Below are positions 7,508-9,486 of a stretch of DNA of 9,486 nucleotides, one piece after another. The stretch is from Alphaproteobacteria bacterium (GTDB lineage: Bacteria > Pseudomonadota > Alphaproteobacteria > ATCC43930 > CGMCC-115725), in contig JASHUX010000180.1 of assembly GCA_030039775.1 (NCBI GenBank), positions 1-9,486 on the forward strand, written 5' to 3'. The position numbers and the translations under genes were made by a program. The notes under the pieces were generated by a model that searched no databases, was not told where the DNA came from, and was given only the letters and a program-made list of their open reading frames with translations. The stretch's first letter is position 1. Every line of letters starts with the position of its first letter.

Positions 7508-7537
7508 GCGCCGCCTTATACCATATAAGTTCGGCGC
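7508..7537 (-). promoter_or_regulatory. Nested inverted repeat with possible tRNA-Asn -10
   Basis: The spacer between the two tRNAs holds CTTATA-CCA-TATAAG (7515-7529) nested inside GCGCCG (7508-7513) and CGGCGC (7532-7537). Read leftward, TATAAG (7520-7515) would be a -10 ending 12 bases before tRNA-Asn; no convincing -35 lies upstream. As RNA the same bases form a two-part hairpin that could guide processing of a joint tRNA transcript. Both readings are inference. Confidence 0.35.
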
Positions 7538-7557
7538 GACGGTCATATCTCCCCGAA

Positions 7558-7631
7558 TGGAGGCCGGAAGCGGAATCGAACCGCTGTACGAGGATTTGCA
7601 GTCCTCTGCATAGCCACTCTGCCATCCGGCC
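7558..7631 (-). tRNA. tRNA-Cys (anticodon GCA)
   Basis: The minus strand gives GGCCGGA (7631-7625) pairing with TCCGGCC (7568-7562), discriminator T at 7561 and an encoded CCA at 7560-7558. The anticodon stem is GAGGA/TCCTC around a CTGCAAA loop with anticodon GCA. The T arm is GCGG-TTCGATT-CCGC. Length is 74 nt including CCA. The 5' end lies only 36 bp after the cfa stop codon on the same strand, so it may be partly transcribed from cfa. Confidence 0.97.
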
Positions 7632-7667
7632 GGGGGACGCGGATATTGGCCGCACGCCCAAGCCCGG

Positions 7668-9362
7668 TCAAGGCGCGCCGCCGAGACCCTGCGCGCGACG
7701 TGCCGCAATGATCCGCTCGAGCACGGTCACGATCTCGGCGACGACCTTGTCGGGATCGCCCGAGACCGGATCGAACGTCACCAGCGGATCGAACAGCGGC
7801 GATAGAATTGCAACGTGGAACCGGTCCCCGGCGCCGACCGCCGCAAGTTCCCACGGCCGCTCGTTGCCGTCGAGAAACAGCGGCACGCAGGATTCATGCA
7901 GCAGCCGGCGCAACGTTTCGTTCAGCGGCATCGCCCCGAACACGGCCTTGAGGAACGGCAGTGCATAAGAAAGCGAATCGCTTTCGGCGACGAACAGCAG
8001 GACGGGCTGGCCGCGGCGCTGTATTTCCTCGACGTCCGCTTTGACCCAGCGGCGCCACAGAATGCCGTCGTCGGGAAAATTTTCCGGCATTACAAAATCC
8101 TCCCAATCGAGCGGCCGCGACAGCGGTGCGGGATCGTCCGGCAAATATTGGTAACGCCGGGTCCAAGGTCGCGCCGCGTGACCGATGGAATCGGGCTTGA
8201 CCGACAGCGTTTGGTAAAGCGACAGCCAGCCGCGGTCGAAGGCGAGTGCGGAACCCGCCATATAGATTCGCCAGATCCGGAATTTTTCCGGCCCGACCAA
8301 TGCCTCGGCTTGTTGCTGCCGCGCCTGCAAGCGCCGCACCCAGTGCAGCAAGGTTTGAGTGTAGTGCGGGCGCAGGCTTTCCATGTCGATGACGTCGAGA
8401 CCCGCCGCCGCGGTCTCACGAACCATACGCGACACATGGGGCAGCTCGCCACCGGGGAAGACGTAGCGCTCGATGAAGCCCGAGCCGCGCGGCGCCAGCG
8501 TGCCGCTGTCGAGGTCGCCGGTCGTGATGCCGTGATTCATGGCGAGACCGCCGACTTTGAGCAGCCGGCGGATGTTGCCGAAATAGATCGGCAGATTGGC
8601 GAGGCCGACATGTTCGTACATGCCGACGGAGACGATCTTGTCGAACAGGCCCTCGCCGGCGACGTCGCGATAATCGCGCTGCTCGATGGTGACGCGGTCG
8701 GTAAGCCCCGCGGCGGCAACACGGTTGCGCGCCTCCGCCACTTGCTGTTCGCTGAGCGTGATGCCGACCACGTGCGCGCCGTACTTTTGCGCGGCAAAGA
8801 TCGCGAGCCCGCCCCAGCCGCAACCGATATCGAGCAACGTGTCACCCGGCTGCAGCCGCAACTTGCGGCAAAGATGATCGAGCTTCGCTTCTTGCGCCTC
8901 GTCGATGTCTTCGTCACCCGTCGTGAAATACGCGCAGGAATAGACCATGCGTTTGTCGAGCCACAGCGCGTAGAAATCGTTCGACACGTCGTAGTGATGC
9001 GCGATCGCGGCGGCGTCGCCGGCGCGGCTGTGGGTGAAGCGGCGCAGCTTGGCGATGGGCGCCAGCACGCGACCGAGCCACGAGAGCTGCCCCGCGCGAT
9101 GCGCCAGATCGATGCCGACGCCGACAATATCGCCGAGCCGGCCTTCCACCAGAAGCGTGCCGGCCGCATAGGCGTCGCCCAGCGCGTCAATGTCGCCGCG
9201 CATCAGGCTGCGCTGCAGCGCCGGCGTGGTCAGAACGAGGGTTATTTTGGGCGCTGGGCCGAGATCGAACGTCTCGCCGTCCCAGAATTTGAGCCGCAGC
9301 GGCAGCCCTTCCGGCCCCAGCCGCGCGCGCAAAAACCGCATAACGCGGCCGCGCATCGCCAT
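7668..9362 (-). CDS. cfa: Cyclopropane-fatty-acyl-phospholipid synthase with an extra C-terminal domain
   Basis: A 564-residue protein. The enzyme moves a methylene group from S-adenosylmethionine to the double bond of membrane phospholipid acyl chains, strengthening membranes in stationary phase or acid. Seen, numbered from the chosen start: the N-terminal Cfa region, HHYDVSNDFYALWLD (122-136), YSCAYF with C143, the SAM loop LLDIGCGWGG (ending at 185), MYEHVG (248-253), NHGI with H277, IERYVFPGGELP (about 297-308), and SLRPHY with Y334. The Cys, Glu, His and Tyr of the bicarbonate-binding active site appear to be kept. The usual domain ends near 402, family size being about 380-430. Residues about 430-560 are an extension, possibly thioredoxin-fold-like (see findings). 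Starts are also possible at TTG 9386 and ATG 9380, but only ATG 9362 has a ribosome site (AAGGGAG, seven bases upstream). Confidence 0.93.
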   Translation of the reverse strand: MAMRGRVMRFLRARLGPEGLPLRLKFWDGETFDLGPAPKITLVLTTPALQRSLMRGDIDALGDAYAAGTLLVEGRLGDIVGVGIDLAHRAGQLSWLGRVLAPIAKLRRFTHSRAGDAAAIAHHYDVSNDFYALWLDKRMVYSCAYFTTGDEDIDEAQEAKLDHLCRKLRLQPGDTLLDIGCGWGGLAIFAAQKYGAHVVGITLSEQQVAEARNRVAAAGLTDRVTIEQRDYRDVAGEGLFDKIVSVGMYEHVGLANLPIYFGNIRRLLKVGGLAMNHGITTGDLDSGTLAPRGSGFIERYVFPGGELPHVSRMVRETAAAGLDVIDMESLRPHYTQTLLHWVRRLQARQQQAEALVGPEKFRIWRIYMAGSALAFDRGWLSLYQTLSVKPDSIGHAARPWTRRYQYLPDDPAPLSRPLDWEDFVMPENFPDDGILWRRWVKADVEEIQRRGQPVLLFVAESDSLSYALPFLKAVFGAMPLNETLRRLLHESCVPLFLDGNERPWELAAVGAGDRFHVAILSPLFDPLVTFDPVSGDPDKVVAEIVTVLERIIAARRAQGLGGAP

Positions 9363-9444
9363 TCGCCCGCTCCCTTCCATTTGCAATGTACCGGGCGGAA
9401 AGGAACGTGCTAGCGTTATTTATCTCGGATAAAGGAAGACGACC

Positions 9445-9486
9445 TTGGATCATGCGGCTTGCACCTGTCACGCCCCCGCGGCGATC
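9445..9486 (+). CDS. Possible start of a divergent gene, cut by the right edge
   Basis: AAAGGAAG (9431-9438) is a good ribosome-site match, six bases before TTG at 9445. That TTG opens an uninterrupted frame (MDHAACTCHAPAAI) to the window end. ATG at 9452, in another frame, is 13 bases from the same site and also open. Only about 14 codons are visible, so the gene is a guess from position: something should start here, divergent from cfa. No family can be named. Confidence 0.25.
   Translation, partial: MDHAACTCHAPAAI

Noticed and set aside
7815..9413. 532-codon plus-strand open frame opposite cfa
   Set aside because: It is the antisense shadow of a well-recognised Cfa protein; the His/Arg/Asp-rich composition is typical of GC-rich antisense frames.

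Overview
The window is GC-rich, gene-dense DNA. It most resembles an alphaproteobacterium, probably of the Hyphomicrobiales (Bradyrhizobium/Rhodopseudomonas-like). This rests on the gene families present (form II CoxL-like hydroxylase, NodT-type outer-membrane lipoprotein, Pro/Ala/Tyr-repeat exported protein, long Cfa), strong GC bias at third codon positions, and a mix of tRNA genes with and without an encoded CCA. The taxonomic placement is an inference from protein style. No search was run.

Left part (1-5100). The left edge cuts a minus-strand molybdenum hydroxylase large subunit (1-2226; its C-terminus lies outside). Divergent from it is a small exported protein with Tyr/Pro/Ala heptads (2389-2766), ended by an excellent intrinsic terminator (2800-2834). 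Next come a minus-strand four-helix EamA/SMR-like membrane protein (2854-3180) and, divergent from that, an outer-membrane efflux lipoprotein (3330-4874). An inverted repeat lies beside a possible -10 in the region between these two. A 62-residue two-helix membrane protein (4897-5085, minus) ends 22 bp from the efflux gene.

Middle part (5100-7430). This is a low-density stretch with signs of decay. It holds a 42-codon DoxX C-terminal remnant with its terminator (5302-5480), an exported single-haem cytochrome c (5570-6091) and a frameshifted minus-strand relic of a ParB-like/MT-A70-associated protein (6130-6374). Two convergent small genes with good ribosome sites follow (6594-6752 plus, 6782-6952 minus). 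About 480 bp of hairpin-rich non-coding DNA comes next, including a minus-strand terminator or attenuator just ahead of the 56-residue gene.

Right part (7431-9486). tRNA-Asn(GTT) and tRNA-Cys(GCA) lie on the minus strand, downstream of and co-directional with a cyclopropane-fatty-acid synthase (7668-9362). That synthase has an extra C-terminal region of about 130-150 residues that may be thioredoxin-fold-like. The last 40 bp may hold the start of another plus-strand gene.

The genes do not form one pathway. Most are single-gene units in alternating orientation, with an envelope theme: efflux channel, small membrane proteins, exported cytochrome and membrane-lipid modification. I see no defence, CRISPR or intact mobile system. 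The best candidates for something new are the Cfa C-terminal extension, the structured leader/attenuator region and the two overlooked small genes.
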